The notes under the pieces were generated by a model, which saw only the letters and a list, made by a program, of their open reading frames with translations, had not been told where the DNA came from and searched no databases. A program made the translations under genes and the position numbers. Shown here one piece after another: positions 49,330-60,368 of a DNA stretch of 64,000 bases; within the stretch, counting starts at the first letter, position 1; the number at the start of each line of letters is the position of its first letter. The DNA is from Pectobacterium fontis (GTDB taxonomy: Bacteria; Pseudomonadota; Gammaproteobacteria; Enterobacterales; Enterobacteriaceae), in NCBI RefSeq assembly GCF_000803215.1, contig NZ_JSXC01000035.1, positions 1 through 64,000 of the forward strand. The letters are read 5' to 3'.

Positions 49330-51138
49330 ATGTTAAAACGTGTTATCGCCGCCGTATTGCTCTGCACGACCCATTTTGGGCTGCATGCCGAGACGATTGA
49401 AAACAGCACCCGCTTTGCGCTTTTGGGGGAGCCGAAGTATACGGAGAACTTCCGCCATTTTGACTATGTAAATCCCGATGCCCCCAAAGGCGGCAATATC
49501 ACCCTCAGCGCACTGGGAACCTTCGATAATTTCAACCGCTACGCGCTACGCGGCGTAGCGGCGGCACGTACTGAACGCCTCTACGATTCGCTCTTTGTCT
49601 CCTCTGATGACGAACCCGGCAGCTATTATCCGCTGGTGGCACTAACAACTCGCCATTCGGCAGATTTCCGCTGGATTGAAATCGATATGAATCCCCAGGC
49701 TCGTTTTCATGATGGTTCACCGATCACCGCAGCCGATGTCGCGTTCACCTACAATATGTTTATGACGCAGGGCGTGCCACAGTTTCGTCTCTATTTCAAA
49801 GACGTCACCGCCAAAGCTGTCGCTCCGCTGACCGTACGCTTCGATTTTCCCGTATCCGATAAAAACCGCATGTTCAGCCTGATAACATTGCCCATCATGC
49901 CGGAGAAATTCTGGAAAAATCATAAACTCAACGAGCCCCTGTCGTATCCGCCACCTGCCAGTGGCCCTTATCGCATCACAGCCTACCGCACCGGACAATA
50001 TGTCACCTATTCGCGGGTGAAAGACTATTGGGGTGCCGATCTGCCGGTAAATAAAGGCCTGAACAATTTCGATACAATCCGCTACGACTACTATCTGGAC
50101 GATAGCGTTGCGCTGGAAGCGTTTAAAGCCGGTGCGTTCGACCTGCGAGAGGAAGGATCGCCAAAGAATTGGGCGACACAATATCAGGGCGGTAACTTCG
50201 CTCGCGGTTACATCATCAAACAGGATCAGGTCAATCAATCCGCACAGGATACGCGCTGGCTGGCGTTCAATATCCAGCGGCCATTATTTCAGGATAGGCG
50301 CGTCCGTCAGGCGTTAGCGCTGGCTTTTGACTTCAACTGGATGAATAAGGCGCTGTATTACAACGCTTATCAACGTACCGATAGCTATTTCCAAAACACC
50401 GAGTATGCCGCTAAAGGCGAACCCAGCACGGAAGAGCTTGCCTGGCTGACGCCGCTGAAAGATAAAGTGCCTGCCGAGGTCTTTGGCACCCGCTATCAAC
50501 CGCCCTCCTCCGATGGCAGCGGCTATGACCGACAAAACTGGCTTAAGGCACTAACGTTGCTGAAAGAGGCAGGTTGGGAATTGAAAGATCAAAAGCTGGT
50601 CAATAGCAAAACCGGGCAGCCCTTTACGTTTGAACTGCTATTGCCAAGCGCAGGCAACTCACAGTATGTCCTGCCGTTTCAGCAAAGCCTGAAAAAACTA
50701 GGGATTACCATGAATGTGCGTAACATCGATAGCGCACAGTTCAATAGCCGTCTACGCAAACGGGATTTCGATATGACGGCGACAGTGTACCCCGCTCTCC
50801 TTTACCCTGATGACAACCTGCAAATCCGCTGGAGCTCGCAATATATCAACTCAAGTTACAATACCTCCGGCGTCAGCGATCCCGCCATTGACTCTCTCAT
50901 TGAGGACATTGTTAAGCACCAAGGGCAAAAAGTGCCGCTGTTGTCACTGGGTCGCGCGCTGGACAGGGTGCTGACCTGGAACCAGTTCATGATCCCTATG
51001 TGGTATTCCAATCATGACCGTTTTGCCTATTGGAACAAATTTGCTATGCCCGCAGTTCGCCCGGCGTATTCGCTTGGCATTGACGGCTGGTGGTTCGATA
51101 CCAAACAGGCGGCTACGCTGCCCGCAGAGCGACGTTAA
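49330..51138 (+). CDS. yejA: Peptide ABC transporter substrate-binding protein YejA
   Basis: The periplasmic binding subunit of YejABEF, the importer of microcin C and other peptides in E. coli. The 602 residues (E. coli 604) begin with a signal peptide ending near LHAETIE, and carry the SBP_bac_5 (family 5) motifs FRHFDYVNPDAPKGG, ARFHDGSPITAADVAFTY and DTRWLAFNIQRPLFQDRRVRQ. It is first in yejA-B-E-F with a 9-bp gap to yejB. Confidence 0.96.
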   Translation: MLKRVIAAVLLCTTHFGLHAETIENSTRFALLGEPKYTENFRHFDYVNPDAPKGGNITLSALGTFDNFNRYALRGVAAARTERLYDSLFVSSDDEPGSYYPLVALTTRHSADFRWIEIDMNPQARFHDGSPITAADVAFTYNMFMTQGVPQFRLYFKDVTAKAVAPLTVRFDFPVSDKNRMFSLITLPIMPEKFWKNHKLNEPLSYPPPASGPYRITAYRTGQYVTYSRVKDYWGADLPVNKGLNNFDTIRYDYYLDDSVALEAFKAGAFDLREEGSPKNWATQYQGGNFARGYIIKQDQVNQSAQDTRWLAFNIQRPLFQDRRVRQALALAFDFNWMNKALYYNAYQRTDSYFQNTEYAAKGEPSTEELAWLTPLKDKVPAEVFGTRYQPPSSDGSGYDRQNWLKALTLLKEAGWELKDQKLVNSKTGQPFTFELLLPSAGNSQYVLPFQQSLKKLGITMNVRNIDSAQFNSRLRKRDFDMTATVYPALLYPDDNLQIRWSSQYINSSYNTSGVSDPAIDSLIEDIVKHQGQKVPLLSLGRALDRVLTWNQFMIPMWYSNHDRFAYWNKFAMPAVRPAYSLGIDGWWFDTKQAATLPAERR

Positions 51139-51147
51139 GGAATCAAA

Positions 51148-52245
51148 ATGGGAACCTATCTGTTACGCCGCCTGCTGCTGGTCATTCCAACCCTGTGGGC
51201 GATTATCACGATTAATTTCTTTATTGTACAAATTGCGCCCGGCGGCCCGGTCGATCAGGCCATCGCGGCCATTGAGATGGGTCACGGCAGCGGTTTCACC
51301 GCCAGTAGCGGAATGGATGCGGGTATGGCACGCACCGGAACCAGCGGAGCCCCTAATATCGAAAACACGTACCGCGGTTCACGCGGGCTTGATCCAGAGG
51401 TCATCGAAGAAATCACCAAACGCTACGGCTTCGATAAACCCATTCATGAGCGCTATTTTAAACTGCTGTGGGATTATGTCCGTTTTGACTTCGGCGACAG
51501 CCTGTTCCGTGGTTCTTCGGTGATGCAACTCATTAAAGAGAGCATGCCCGTTTCCATTACGCTCGGCCTGTGGAGTACGCTGATTGTCTACCTGATTTCT
51601 ATTCCGCTGGGCATCAAAAAAGCCGTGAAGAACGGCACGCCGTTCGACACCTGGAGCAGCACGCTCATCATTATCGGCTATGCCATTCCCGCGTTTTTAT
51701 TTGCGATCATTTTGATTGTGCTATTCGCTGGCGGCAGTTATCTGGACTGGTTCCCGCTACGCGGGCTGGTTTCCAGCAATTTTGATACGTTGCCGTGGTA
51801 CAGCAAAATCACTGACTATTTTTGGCATATTGCGTTACCCGTCCTGGCCTCCGTGATTGGCGGGTTTGCCACCTTAACCATGCTCACCAAGAACTCCTTT
51901 ATGGATGAGATTCGCAAGCAGTACGTTGTTACCGCACGGGCTAAGGGGCTGGATGAAAAGAGCATTCTTTATCGCCATGTGTTCCGTAATGCCATGCTGC
52001 TGGTGATTGCTGGCTTCCCTGCCACCTTTATCAGTATGTTTTTCACTGGTTCACTGCTGATTGAGGTGATGTTTTCTCTTAATGGGTTGGGCCTGCTGGG
52101 CTATGACGCAACGCTGCAACGTGACTATCCCGTTATGTTCGGCACGCTGTATATTTTCACGTTGATCGGCTTATTGCTGAACATCGTCAGCGACATGACC
52201 TATACGCTGGTGGATCCACGTATCGATTTTGAGGGACGCCAATGA
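51148..52245 (+). CDS. yejB: Peptide ABC transporter permease YejB
   Basis: A 365-residue membrane subunit (E. coli 364). It begins [17 protein letters not shown], the typical DppB-type first span, and has a large periplasmic loop (about 30-130) with the family motif [19 protein letters not shown]. The EAA-like coupling loop is [28 protein letters not shown] lies before the ATG, and its stop overlaps the yejE start by 4 bases. Confidence 0.96.
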   Translation: MGTYLLRRLLLVIPTLWAIITINFFIVQIAPGGPVDQAIAAIEMGHGSGFTASSGMDAGMARTGTSGAPNIENTYRGSRGLDPEVIEEITKRYGFDKPIHERYFKLLWDYVRFDFGDSLFRGSSVMQLIKESMPVSITLGLWSTLIVYLISIPLGIKKAVKNGTPFDTWSSTLIIIGYAIPAFLFAIILIVLFAGGSYLDWFPLRGLVSSNFDTLPWYSKITDYFWHIALPVLASVIGGFATLTMLTKNSFMDEIRKQYVVTARAKGLDEKSILYRHVFRNAMLLVIAGFPATFISMFFTGSLLIEVMFSLNGLGLLGYDATLQRDYPVMFGTLYIFTLIGLLLNIVSDMTYTLVDPRIDFEGRQ

Positions 52246-53267
52246 GCCGCTTAAGCCCGATTAATCAAGCACGCTGGGCGCGTTTTAAAAGTAACCGTCG
52301 CGGTTACTGGTCGCTATGGATTTTCATGGTGCTATTTATCATCAGCCTGTTTTCCGAACTGATTGCCAATGATAAACCGCTGCTGGTGAAATATGACGGC
52401 CAGTTTTATACGCCAGTGCTCATTGACCACAGCGAAAAAACGTTTGGTGGGCAGTTAGATACCCCCGCTGACTTCCGCGATCCTTATATCGCCCAACGTA
52501 TCAGCAGTCACGGCTGGGTGATATGGCCACTGATTCACTACAGTTATGACACTATCAATTACGCTACTACGACATCTTTCCCATCGTCACCAAACTGGCA
52601 GAACTGGCTGGGCACAGACAGCCAAGGGAAAGACGTCGTCGCCCAGGTGCTTTATGGCTTCCGCATCTCACTGCTGTTCGGTCTGGCGCTCACGATCCTT
52701 TCCAGCGTGATTGGCATCGCTGTCGGTGCGGCACAGGGCTATTACGGTGGACGCCTCGATCTCTGGGGTCAACGCTTTATCGAAGTCTGGTCCGGCATGC
52801 CAACGCTGTTTCTCATCATTCTGCTGTCCAGCGTGATTCAGCCGGATTTCTGGTGGCTATTGGCGATTACCGTACTGTTCGGCTGGATGAGTCTGGTTGG
52901 CGTAGTGCGGGCAGAATTTCTGCGTACGCGAAACTTTGACTATATTCGTGCGGCGCAGGCGATGGGCGTCAGCGATCGTGCCATTATGTTCCGCTGCATG
53001 CTGCCAAACGCCATGGTTGCTACGCTGACCTACCTGCCTTTTATTCTCTGCGGATCAATTACCACGCTGACATCGCTCGATTTTCTCGGTTTTGGTCTGC
53101 CTATGGGTTCGCCATCATTAGGCACCTTATTGCTGGAAGGGAAAGAGAACCTTCAGGCACCGTGGCTGGGTATCACCGTGTTTATGGTGCTTTCCATCGT
53201 GCTTTCCTTACTCATTTTTATCGGCGAAGCGGTGCGCGACGCCTTTGACCCCAGCAAGGCGCATTAA
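52242..53267 (+). CDS. yejE: Peptide ABC transporter permease YejE
   Basis: A 341-residue DppC-type permease (E. coli 341), partner of YejB. The N-terminus [18 protein letters not shown] precedes the first span. [16 protein letters not shown] and the coupling loop [20 protein letters not shown] are family marks. Start and stop overlap or abut yejB and yejF, consistent with one transcript. Confidence 0.96.
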   Translation: MSRLSPINQARWARFKSNRRGYWSLWIFMVLFIISLFSELIANDKPLLVKYDGQFYTPVLIDHSEKTFGGQLDTPADFRDPYIAQRISSHGWVIWPLIHYSYDTINYATTTSFPSSPNWQNWLGTDSQGKDVVAQVLYGFRISLLFGLALTILSSVIGIAVGAAQGYYGGRLDLWGQRFIEVWSGMPTLFLIILLSSVIQPDFWWLLAITVLFGWMSLVGVVRAEFLRTRNFDYIRAAQAMGVSDRAIMFRCMLPNAMVATLTYLPFILCGSITTLTSLDFLGFGLPMGSPSLGTLLLEGKENLQAPWLGITVFMVLSIVLSLLIFIGEAVRDAFDPSKAH

Positions 53268-53268
53268 T

Positions 53269-54885
53269 ATGTCCAGTTCACCTTTATTGCAGATAGATAA
53301 TCTCAGCATTGCCTTCCGCCAAGGCGATCAGGAGCAGCGTGTCGTCGACCAGCTTTCACTGACGGTGAACGCGGGTGAGACGCTGGCGCTAGTCGGTGAA
53401 TCAGGTTCAGGGAAAAGCGTTACCGCGCTGTCGGTTTTACGCTTACTCCCCTCCCCGCCCGTGGTTTATCCGCAAGGGGATATCCGCTTCGCTGGGCAAT
53501 CACTGCTGCATGCCGATGAAAAAACACTGCGCCAGATACGCGGCAACCGGATCGCGATGATTTTTCAGGAACCGATGGTGTCGCTTAACCCGCTGCAATG
53601 TATTGAGAAACAGCTAATTGAAGTGCTATCGCTCCACCGAGGTATGCGCACCGAAGCCGCCCGCAGCGAAGTCATCACCTGCCTGGATCGCGTAGGCATC
53701 CGTCAGGCAAAAAGCCGCTTGAATGATTTCCCCCACCAGCTTTCTGGCGGAGAACGCCAGCGCGTCATGATTGCCATGGCGCTGCTGACACAGCCTGATT
53801 TACTGATTGCCGATGAACCCACCACGGCGCTGGACGTGACCGTTCAGGCGCAAATATTGAAATTACTGAACGAGCTGAAGCAGGAGCTGGGGATGAGTTT
53901 ACTGTTCATTACCCACAACCTGAATATTGTCCGTCAGTTGGCAGACAACGTGTCGGTGATGAAAGCCGGTCAGGCCGTGGAGCACAATCGCTGTCAGCAG
54001 CTTTTCAGCGCACCACAGCATCCTTACACGCGCCAATTACTGGATGCAGAACCATCAGGCGAGCCACTTCCGGTCGAGGATGACGGCGAACCACTCTTGC
54101 GAGTGGAGCAACTGCATGTTTCGTTTCCCATCAAACGCGGTCTTTTACGCCGTACCGTTGACGAAAAGCAGGTCGTGAACAATATCAACTTCACCTTACG
54201 GCGCGGTGAAAGTCTGGGTCTGGTGGGGGAATCCGGCTCAGGGAAAAGCACCACCGGATTAGCGCTACTGCGCCTGATTCAATCACGCGGCAACATTGGG
54301 TTTGACGGTCAGCCTCTGCAAGGGCTGACTCGCAAGCAACTGCTGCCTTTCCGCCGCCGGATTCAGGTTGTCTTTCAGGATCCCAATTCCGCACTCAACC
54401 CGCGGCTGAATGTGGAGCAAATTATCGCCGAGGGATTGACCGTCCATCATAAGTTAAGTAAAGAGGCGCGTGACCAGCGCGTGATAGAGGCGATGCGGGA
54501 AGTCGGGCTGGATCCCTCGACCCGCTACCGCTACCCTTCAGAGTTTTCCGGCGGTCAGCGCCAACGAATCGCTATCGCCCGTGCGTTGATACTGCAACCG
54601 GAACTGCTGATCCTGGATGAGCCTACATCGTCATTGGACAGAACGGTTCAGGCGCAAATTTTGGCATTGCTGAAATCATTGCAGGAAAAACACAAAATCG
54701 CCTACCTGTTTATCAGCCATGATTTACAGGTAATCCGCTCACTGTGTCATCAGGTTATTGTGTTGCGACAAGGCGAGGTGGTTGAACAAGGGGACTGTAA
54801 ACAGGTATTCGCACACCCGGCGGAAGATTACACGCGGGAATTGCTACAGTTTTCATCCTGCACGACAGAAACGCTGCCGACATAA
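53269..54885 (+). CDS. yejF: Peptide ABC transporter ATPase YejF (two ABC domains)
   Basis: A 538-residue fused double ATPase (E. coli 529) that energises YejABE. Domain 1 has Walker [11 protein letters not shown], signature LSGGERQR and [12 protein letters not shown]; domain 2 has [18 protein letters not shown] and [12 protein letters not shown]. Both halves look catalytically complete. The ATG at 53269 follows the yejE stop by 1 base; the upstream start at 53245 lies inside yejE and is rejected. A bidirectional terminator follows. Confidence 0.96.
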   Translation: MSSSPLLQIDNLSIAFRQGDQEQRVVDQLSLTVNAGETLALVGESGSGKSVTALSVLRLLPSPPVVYPQGDIRFAGQSLLHADEKTLRQIRGNRIAMIFQEPMVSLNPLQCIEKQLIEVLSLHRGMRTEAARSEVITCLDRVGIRQAKSRLNDFPHQLSGGERQRVMIAMALLTQPDLLIADEPTTALDVTVQAQILKLLNELKQELGMSLLFITHNLNIVRQLADNVSVMKAGQAVEHNRCQQLFSAPQHPYTRQLLDAEPSGEPLPVEDDGEPLLRVEQLHVSFPIKRGLLRRTVDEKQVVNNINFTLRRGESLGLVGESGSGKSTTGLALLRLIQSRGNIGFDGQPLQGLTRKQLLPFRRRIQVVFQDPNSALNPRLNVEQIIAEGLTVHHKLSKEARDQRVIEAMREVGLDPSTRYRYPSEFSGGQRQRIAIARALILQPELLILDEPTSSLDRTVQAQILALLKSLQEKHKIAYLFISHDLQVIRSLCHQVIVLRQGEVVEQGDCKQVFAHPAEDYTRELLQFSSCTTETLPT

Positions 54886-54894
54886 ATGAAATCC

Positions 54895-54932
54895 TGCCGT
54901 AGCGCCAGTCTGCTGACGCTACGGTTTAAAAA
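54895..54932. terminator. Bidirectional terminator yejF / yejG
   Basis: CCGTAGCG (54897-54904) and CGCTACGG (54917-54924) form a perfect 8-bp stem followed by TTTAAAAA, between convergent genes. It touches the yejG stop. Confidence 0.8.
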
Positions 54933-55270
54933 GGGTATTGTGCCGATACGGATTCAGCAATCGCGACACCGACATTCTTCAGACGGCACATTGCCGTGCT
55001 TTCATCATTGCGATGTAAAAACAAGCACGGTTCGCCTTCCCATTCCAGAACGGCGCATTCAACCTGTATTTCCATCAACGATTGATTCAGTTGGCGCATG
55101 ATTTCCCATGCGATATCGCCATCATGGCTCAATAATTTGAGACCAATCAGGTTATTGTCTTCTTCTCTGCCGCTCAGCGGAATCGGTTCAACATTGACAC
55201 CCGCAAAACCCGATAACCAGCGATAACTTTGCGGCAAACGATGAACTACCGAAAGTTGGAAACTGTCCAC
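54926..55270 (-). CDS. yejG: YejG family protein
   Basis: A 114-residue cytosolic protein of unknown function, the same length as E. coli YejG. It starts [20 protein letters not shown] and keeps the segments [22 protein letters not shown] and [18 protein letters not shown]. Position between yejF and bcr is conserved. Upstream (55271-55665) lies a 395-bp gap with its promoter. Confidence 0.9.
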   Translation of the reverse strand: MDSFQLSVVHRLPQSYRWLSGFAGVNVEPIPLSGREEDNNLIGLKLLSHDGDIAWEIMRQLNQSLMEIQVECAVLEWEGEPCLFLHRNDESTAMCRLKNVGVAIAESVSAQYPF

Positions 55271-55665
55271 TACTGTTTTCCTCAGGTAATAAATTCACAA
55301 AATGGCAACATATTTATCATAGTAGCGTGCTTGCACCATTTTTCGCCACTTTTCATGAACAAAAAAACAACAAACACACCTTCTCATGTCGTATTAGTGG
55401 CTAACTGGTTCGATTGCAAGCGCTATTAATGCCATATCGATCACGAATATTTCTTCTTTTCCGGCTATATGTAACCTTTTCCATTTAATATCTCAACCCT
55501 TTTTAACCCATGCGTTCACTTTTGAGTCAAATGTTTTACATTAGCAAAACAAAAAACCATGGATGAATATCGTCATCAGAGGAAAAAGGAACAGACAGAA
55601 ACCCACCCAGATGCAGGGGACTTTCCTGCATCTACGCATCGCCTACATCTGATAAGGAGGGGAAA
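55271..55665. other. Intergenic region yejG-bcr with bcr hairpin
   Basis: Non-coding. It contains GATGCAGG (55610-55617) / CCTGCATC (55625-55632), a perfect 8-bp hairpin 34 bp past the bcr stop that probably ends the rsuA-bcr transcript. The left part holds the yejG promoter. An open frame at 55559-55849 runs into bcr antisense and is not a gene. Confidence 0.55.
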
Positions 55666-56856
55666 TCAGGACGCTACCGGGCGGTTCGCGTACAGAAACA
55701 GCAGAAAAGCGCCTATCGAACAGAGCGCCATCGATAGCACCATCGGCCAGGCGCTATTAAATGAAGCCAGCGACAGAATAACGCCCACAATCGCACCAAG
55801 ACCGAAACGTAGCGTGCCAGCCAGCGACGAGGCGGTCCCTGCCATGTGAGGGAAATCATCAAGAATAACGGCCATCGCATTCGATGCGACCATCGCAATA
55901 CAACCAACAAACAGCGCTACGCCGAACACCAGCGGTAAGAATCCGAGATCGAACAGGCAAACAATCACCAGCCATATTCCCATCACAAACTGGATCACTA
56001 AGCCCGCGCGGAACATCGCCATCGCGCCCAGCCGTCGCACATTGCGGCTGTTAAACAGCGTCACCACAAACAGAAAGACGATATTCAGGGCAAAGTAATA
56101 GCCAAAATTCTGGGGAGAAACGCCATACAGATTGATATACACAAACGGTCCAGCGCTCAGGAAAGAAAACATGCCGCAAAACGACAACCCGCTCGCCACC
56201 ATATAGCTGAACACCCGCTTATGCCGGAACAGGATGGCAAAATTCCCGATGGTGGTGCGCAAATGAAATTTCTGTCGCTTCGCTGCGGGTAACGTTTCTT
56301 TGATAAAAAAGAAAATCAGCGCTGACGCCAGAAACGCCGCGCCGGAGATCGTCCAGAAAATGGAATGCCAGCTAAACCACAGCAGCAGCCAGCCCCCTGC
56401 AATCGGCGCAATGAGTGGTGCCACGGTCATAACCAGCACAACAAACGACATCATGCGAGAAAAATCATCCCGCGAGAACATATCGCGCATCAATGCGTTA
56501 ATCACCACCGCAGCCGCAGCGGCGGAAACTCCGTGCAGGAAGCGCATATAAATCAGTTGCTCTACCGTTTGTGCCAATGCACACGCCACACCTGCAAACG
56601 CAAAAACCAGCGTACCGCCGAGGATCACAGGCTTGCGCCCCAGACTGTCTGCCATTGGTCCGTAGAACATCTGACCGATCGCAAAGCCCAGCACATAGGT
56701 ACTGAGCGTCATTTGGACGTGTCCGTCCCCCACACCAAACTCGTTAGCGATAGTCGGCAACGCAGGTAAATACATATCGATGGCTAACGGCATTAGCATC
56801 GAAATCAGGCCAAGGATAAAGATCAGCCCGAGGTGAGAAGAGCGACGTAATTGCAC
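55666..56856 (-). CDS. bcr: Bicyclomycin/sulfonamide resistance efflux protein Bcr
   Basis: A 12-span drug:proton antiporter of the major facilitator superfamily (DHA1, Bcr/CflA), 396 residues like E. coli. Motifs are [15 protein letters not shown], the MFS loop [16 protein letters not shown], and [17 protein letters not shown]. The start is GTG at 56856-56854 with GGAG about 7 bases upstream. It lies 40 bp after rsuA on the same strand, so rsuA-bcr form an operon, as in E. coli. Confidence 0.95.
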   Translation of the reverse strand: MQLRRSSHLGLIFILGLISMLMPLAIDMYLPALPTIANEFGVGDGHVQMTLSTYVLGFAIGQMFYGPMADSLGRKPVILGGTLVFAFAGVACALAQTVEQLIYMRFLHGVSAAAAAVVINALMRDMFSRDDFSRMMSFVVLVMTVAPLIAPIAGGWLLLWFSWHSIFWTISGAAFLASALIFFFIKETLPAAKRQKFHLRTTIGNFAILFRHKRVFSYMVASGLSFCGMFSFLSAGPFVYINLYGVSPQNFGYYFALNIVFLFVVTLFNSRNVRRLGAMAMFRAGLVIQFVMGIWLVIVCLFDLGFLPLVFGVALFVGCIAMVASNAMAVILDDFPHMAGTASSLAGTLRFGLGAIVGVILSLASFNSAWPMVLSMALCSIGAFLLFLYANRPVAS

Positions 56857-56896
56857 TAATAACTCCAGATTAGAAAGAAGGTCGTTCTGAGCAAAA

Positions 56897-57592
56897 TCAT
56901 TTTACGCTGGCAATCTCATCAGCGTTTAATTCACGGAATTCCCCCGGTTCCAGTTCACTATCCAGAGAGATGTCACCGATACGCTCGCGGTGTAACGCCA
57001 CAACCCGATTTCCCACCGCAGCAAACATCCTTTTCACCTGATGGTAGCGACCTTCGCTAATCGTCAGGCGAACGACATGATCCGTTACCTTTTCAAGCGA
57101 AGCAGGTTTGGTAAGATGCTTCTCGTTATGCAGTTGCACGCCCGCCGTAAATTGTGCGGCAGTATCCTCAGCCAGCGGCTGTTCCAGCGTCACCAGATAG
57201 GTCTTTTCACACTGATGCTTAGGCGAGGTAATACGGTGCGACCATTGACCATCGTCAGTGAGCAACACCAGTCCGGTAGTATCGATATCCAGTCGCCCCG
57301 CCGCATGCAGTTTGTGCGCCACCGGAACATCCATGAAATACAGTATAGTGGGATGATCGGGATCGTCCGTTGAACAGACGTAGCCCTGAGGCTTATTCAG
57401 CATGAAGTAGCGCGGGCCATTCTGCTGTTCCAGTGGGTTGCCATCGAATTCAACGTTATGCTCGGGAGATAACTTGAATGCGCCGCTTTTTACCACTTCA
57501 CCATCGACGGTAACACGCTGTGCGTGGAGCTCACGCGCCACCAACGAACGGCTGATTCCCAGATGCTGGGATAAAAATTTGTCCAATCGCAT
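56897..57592 (-). CDS. rsuA: 16S rRNA pseudouridine(516) synthase RsuA
   Basis: Makes pseudouridine 516 in 16S rRNA. The 231 residues match E. coli exactly: an S4 RNA-binding domain (about 1-58, [20 protein letters not shown]), the catalytic domain with D102 in [17 protein letters not shown], and [14 protein letters not shown] towards the end. It is divergent from the yecH-like gene across 209 bp. Confidence 0.97.
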   Translation of the reverse strand: MRLDKFLSQHLGISRSLVARELHAQRVTVDGEVVKSGAFKLSPEHNVEFDGNPLEQQNGPRYFMLNKPQGYVCSTDDPDHPTILYFMDVPVAHKLHAAGRLDIDTTGLVLLTDDGQWSHRITSPKHQCEKTYLVTLEQPLAEDTAAQFTAGVQLHNEKHLTKPASLEKVTDHVVRLTISEGRYHQVKRMFAAVGNRVVALHRERIGDISLDSELEPGEFRELNADEIASVK

Positions 57593-57801
57593 TAAAACTC
57601 ACTACCTGTCTCAAATATTGCTGGCCCCAAATCGTGAGACCCTAAATGATGAGATCGTAGTATAACGGGGCTTTGTTCGCGCGTCCCGCAATTCACCGCC
57701 CATAAGTTGCTCTTTTAGCCAGCCTTCAGGCTGCACACCCTCGCACTGGGTATTATCAACAGGCATAATAAGGGCAATTTCTTACATTTTAAGGGCAACC
57801 C

Positions 57802-58041
57802 ATGTCATCCATTCATGGTCATGAAGTTTTGCAAATGATGCTCTCGTCCGGTGAGTCGTTCACCACCGCACAGTTGATCAGCACGATAGAAGCTCGCTTC
57901 GGCAGCGCAGCGCGTTTTCATACCTGTTCAGCCGACAATATGACCGCGGCAATGCTGGTGCAATTTCTGGCTGAACGCGGAAAATTTATCCCACAAGATG
58001 CAGGCTTTACCACCAGCGCCAGTAAAATCTGTCAGCACTAG
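57802..58041 (+). CDS. YecH family metal-binding protein (DUF2492)
   Basis: A 79-residue protein that begins [20 protein letters not shown] and keeps the family's [11 protein letters not shown] and [12 protein letters not shown] ends; histidines and cysteines (H5, H7, C42, C77, H79) could bind metal. E. coli YecH (79 residues) is encoded elsewhere, so this placement directly before radD (2-bp gap) is different. The tight spacing suggests cotranscription and translational coupling with radD. Function is unknown. Confidence 0.88.
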   Translation: MSSIHGHEVLQMMLSSGESFTTAQLISTIEARFGSAARFHTCSADNMTAAMLVQFLAERGKFIPQDAGFTTSASKICQH

Positions 58042-58043
58042 CC

Positions 58044-59804
58044 ATGTCATTCACGCTGCGGCCTTATCAACGTGAGGCGGTTTCCGCCACGCTCGACTAT
58101 TTTCGCCGCCATACCCAACCGGCCGTCATCGTTTTGCCGACCGGTGCGGGGAAAAGCCTGGTCATCGCCGAACTGGCGCGGCTTGCTCGTGGTCGGGTAC
58201 TGGTGCTCGCACACGTTAAGGAACTGGTGGCGCAAAACCATGCTAAATACTGCGCCTTGGATTTAGAAGCGGATATTTTCGCGGCGGGACTGCAACAGCG
58301 AGAGAGTCAGGGGAAAGTGGTCTTTGGCAGCGTGCAGTCTGTGGCTCGTAATCTCGATCGGTTCGATAATGCATTCTCTTTGCTAATCATTGATGAATGC
58401 CACCGCATCAGCGACGACGAGAACAGCCAATATCAACAAATCATCCAGCATCTGCAAAAAAGTAATCCTCAACTGCGGTTGCTCGGCTTAACCGCCACGC
58501 CCTATCGGCTGGGTAAAGGCTGGATATACCAGTATCACTATCACGGCATGATTCGTGGCGATGAGCGCTGTCTGTTCCGCGATTGCATCTATGAATTGCC
58601 GCTGCGCTATATGATTAAACATGGCTTTCTGGTGCCGCCTGACCGACTGGATATGCCCGTCGTGCAATATGATTTCAGCAGGCTCATCGCACGCAGTAAT
58701 GGGCTATTCAGCGAAACCGATCTGAATCTCGAACTTAAACGCCAGCAGCGTATTACGCCGCACATCATCAGTCAGATCATCGATTATGCGCAAACACGGC
58801 GTGGCGTGATGATTTTTGCCTCAACCGTCGAGCATGCCAAAGAAATTACGGCGTTGTTGCCCGCAGGTCAGGCTGCGCTGGTCAGTGCCGATACGCCCGC
58901 AGCCGAGCGCGATGCGCTGATTGACGCGTTTAAACAGCAGACGCTGCGGTATCTGGTTAACGTGGCGGTGCTCACAACAGGCTTTGATGCTCCGCATGTT
59001 GATCTGATCGCCATCCTCCGCCCCACGGAATCCGTAAGCCTGTATCAGCAAATCGTCGGGCGCGGTTTACGCCTCTACCCGGGAAAAACGGACTGCCTGA
59101 TACTGGATTACGCAGGCAATCCGCACGATCTCTATACGCCGGAAGTCGGTAGCAGCAAGCCACATGCGGGCAGTCAGCCCGTGCAGGTTTTCTGCCCTGA
59201 GTGTGGATTTGCCAACCTGTTCTGGGGGAAAACGACTGAGCAAGGCGATATCCTCGAACATTATGGTCGCCGCTGTCAGGGCTGGGAAATAACGGAAAAC
59301 AACCAACGCCAGCAATGTGATTTTCGGTTTCGGTTTAAAGTCTGCCCGCACTGCGGCGCAGAAAACGATATTGCCGCACGGCGCTGCCACCAGTGTGATG
59401 AGGTGTTGGTCGATCCCGATGACATGCTGAAAGCCGCGCTGAAACTGAAAGATGCGCTGGTTTTACGCTGTAGCGGCATGAGCTTCGAACAGGGTTTGGA
59501 TGCAAAAGGCGAATGGCTAAAAATCCTCTACCACGATGAGGACGGTGCTGAAGTGAGCGAACGTTTTCGCCTGCATTCCACCGCGCAACGGCACGTTTTC
59601 CTGCAACAGTTTTTACGCGTCCATCAGCGTGCACCGGGAACGCCGTTTAACTGGCAGCACGCCGCCGACGTCATCGCCCAGCAGGCGTTATTGCGCCCCC
59701 CCGATTTCGTCGTCGCACGCAAACACGGGAAATTCTGGCAAATACGCGAAAAGCTCTTTGATTATCAGGGGCGCTTCCGGCGCGCCAACGAGCTGCGCGG
59801 CTAA
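58044..59804 (+). CDS. radD: DNA repair helicase-like ATPase RadD (YejH)
   Basis: A superfamily 2 helicase-like protein involved in double-strand break repair and RecA-related processes; 586 residues, the E. coli length. Motif I is [11 protein letters not shown], motif [11 protein letters not shown], motif [14 protein letters not shown] and motif [15 protein letters not shown]. The C-terminal region has zinc-finger-like pairs [13 protein letters not shown] and [18 protein letters not shown]. It is followed by rplY as in E. coli. Confidence 0.96.
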   Translation: MSFTLRPYQREAVSATLDYFRRHTQPAVIVLPTGAGKSLVIAELARLARGRVLVLAHVKELVAQNHAKYCALDLEADIFAAGLQQRESQGKVVFGSVQSVARNLDRFDNAFSLLIIDECHRISDDENSQYQQIIQHLQKSNPQLRLLGLTATPYRLGKGWIYQYHYHGMIRGDERCLFRDCIYELPLRYMIKHGFLVPPDRLDMPVVQYDFSRLIARSNGLFSETDLNLELKRQQRITPHIISQIIDYAQTRRGVMIFASTVEHAKEITALLPAGQAALVSADTPAAERDALIDAFKQQTLRYLVNVAVLTTGFDAPHVDLIAILRPTESVSLYQQIVGRGLRLYPGKTDCLILDYAGNPHDLYTPEVGSSKPHAGSQPVQVFCPECGFANLFWGKTTEQGDILEHYGRRCQGWEITENNQRQQCDFRFRFKVCPHCGAENDIAARRCHQCDEVLVDPDDMLKAALKLKDALVLRCSGMSFEQGLDAKGEWLKILYHDEDGAEVSERFRLHSTAQRHVFLQQFLRVHQRAPGTPFNWQHAADVIAQQALLRPPDFVVARKHGKFWQIREKLFDYQGRFRRANELRG

Positions 59805-59821
59805 GTAATTTGTGGATTCAT

Positions 59822-59850
59822 TTGCCCATGTCGCCATATTCCGCTAGAAT
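59822..59850 (+). promoter_or_regulatory. Sigma-70 promoter of rplY
   Basis: TTGCCC (59822-59827), 17 bases, TAGAAT (59845-59850). The predicted start near 59857 gives a leader of about 83 bases. Confidence 0.65.
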
Positions 59851-59857
59851 TCAGCCC

Positions 59858-59939
59858 GCTTTTGTTTACAAAAGCTGAATAACCCAACCTGCTGCTGGGT
59901 CGCCTGTAGCAGGGTTACTTTATATAAGTAGAGAAAAAA
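59858..59939 (+). promoter_or_regulatory. Structured 5' leader of rplY (probable L25 autoregulatory leader)
   Basis: Two stems are visible: GCTTTTG-TTTA-CAAAAGC (59858-59875) and, further down, CCTGCT pairing with AGCAGG around a 14-base loop (about 59888-59915). The ribosome binding region AAGTAGAGA follows. Autogenous control of rplY by L25 has been reported in E. coli and relatives; that this leader does the same is inference from position and structure. Confidence 0.55.
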
Positions 59940-60224
59940 ATGATTACTATCAAAGCAGAAGCACGTCAAGGTCAGGGTAAGGGTGCGAGCCGCCGCCTGC
60001 GTTCCGCTGGTAAATTCCCAGCCATCGTTTACGGTGGTTCAGAAGCACCAGTCTCTATCGAACTGGATCACGATTCAGTGAAAAACCAGGAAGCGAAAGA
60101 AGGCTTCTACGGTACTGCACTGATTCTGTCTATCGATGGCAAAGAAGTACAAGTTAAAGTTCAGGCTGTACAACGTCACGTTTACAAGCCAAAACTGACT
60201 CACATCGACTTCGTTCGCGTTTAG
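59940..60224 (+). CDS. rplY: 50S ribosomal protein L25
   Basis: Binds 5S rRNA loop E in the large subunit. The 94 residues equal the short E. coli-type L25 with no CTC extension. Seen: [31 protein letters not shown] and the end [14 protein letters not shown]. Codon use looks like that of a highly expressed gene. Monocistronic with promoter, leader and terminator. Confidence 0.98.
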   Translation: MITIKAEARQGQGKGASRRLRSAGKFPAIVYGGSEAPVSIELDHDSVKNQEAKEGFYGTALILSIDGKEVQVKVQAVQRHVYKPKLTHIDFVRV

Positions 60225-60261
60225 TTTACGCTGAAGTTGTTTTCCGGGACGCCGGAAAGAG

Positions 60262-60292
60262 AAGAACGCCGCTTATGCGGCGTTTTTTTTGC
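60262..60292 (+). terminator. Terminator of rplY
   Basis: AACGCCGC-TTAT-GCGGCGTT followed by T8. A second hairpin, TTCCGG-GACG-CCGGAA (about 60242-60257), precedes it. Confidence 0.92.
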
Positions 60293-60368
60293 TTTCACGC
60301 AGGCCGGGTTCAGCCGCTGCCCTTTCCCTGACGACAAAAAAGGGCAACGTCGTTTTCTGGAGCGATGT

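Noticed and set aside
55559..55849. 96-codon plus-strand frame upstream of and inside bcr
   Set aside because: Two thirds lie antisense to bcr and no ribosome binding site or family is seen.
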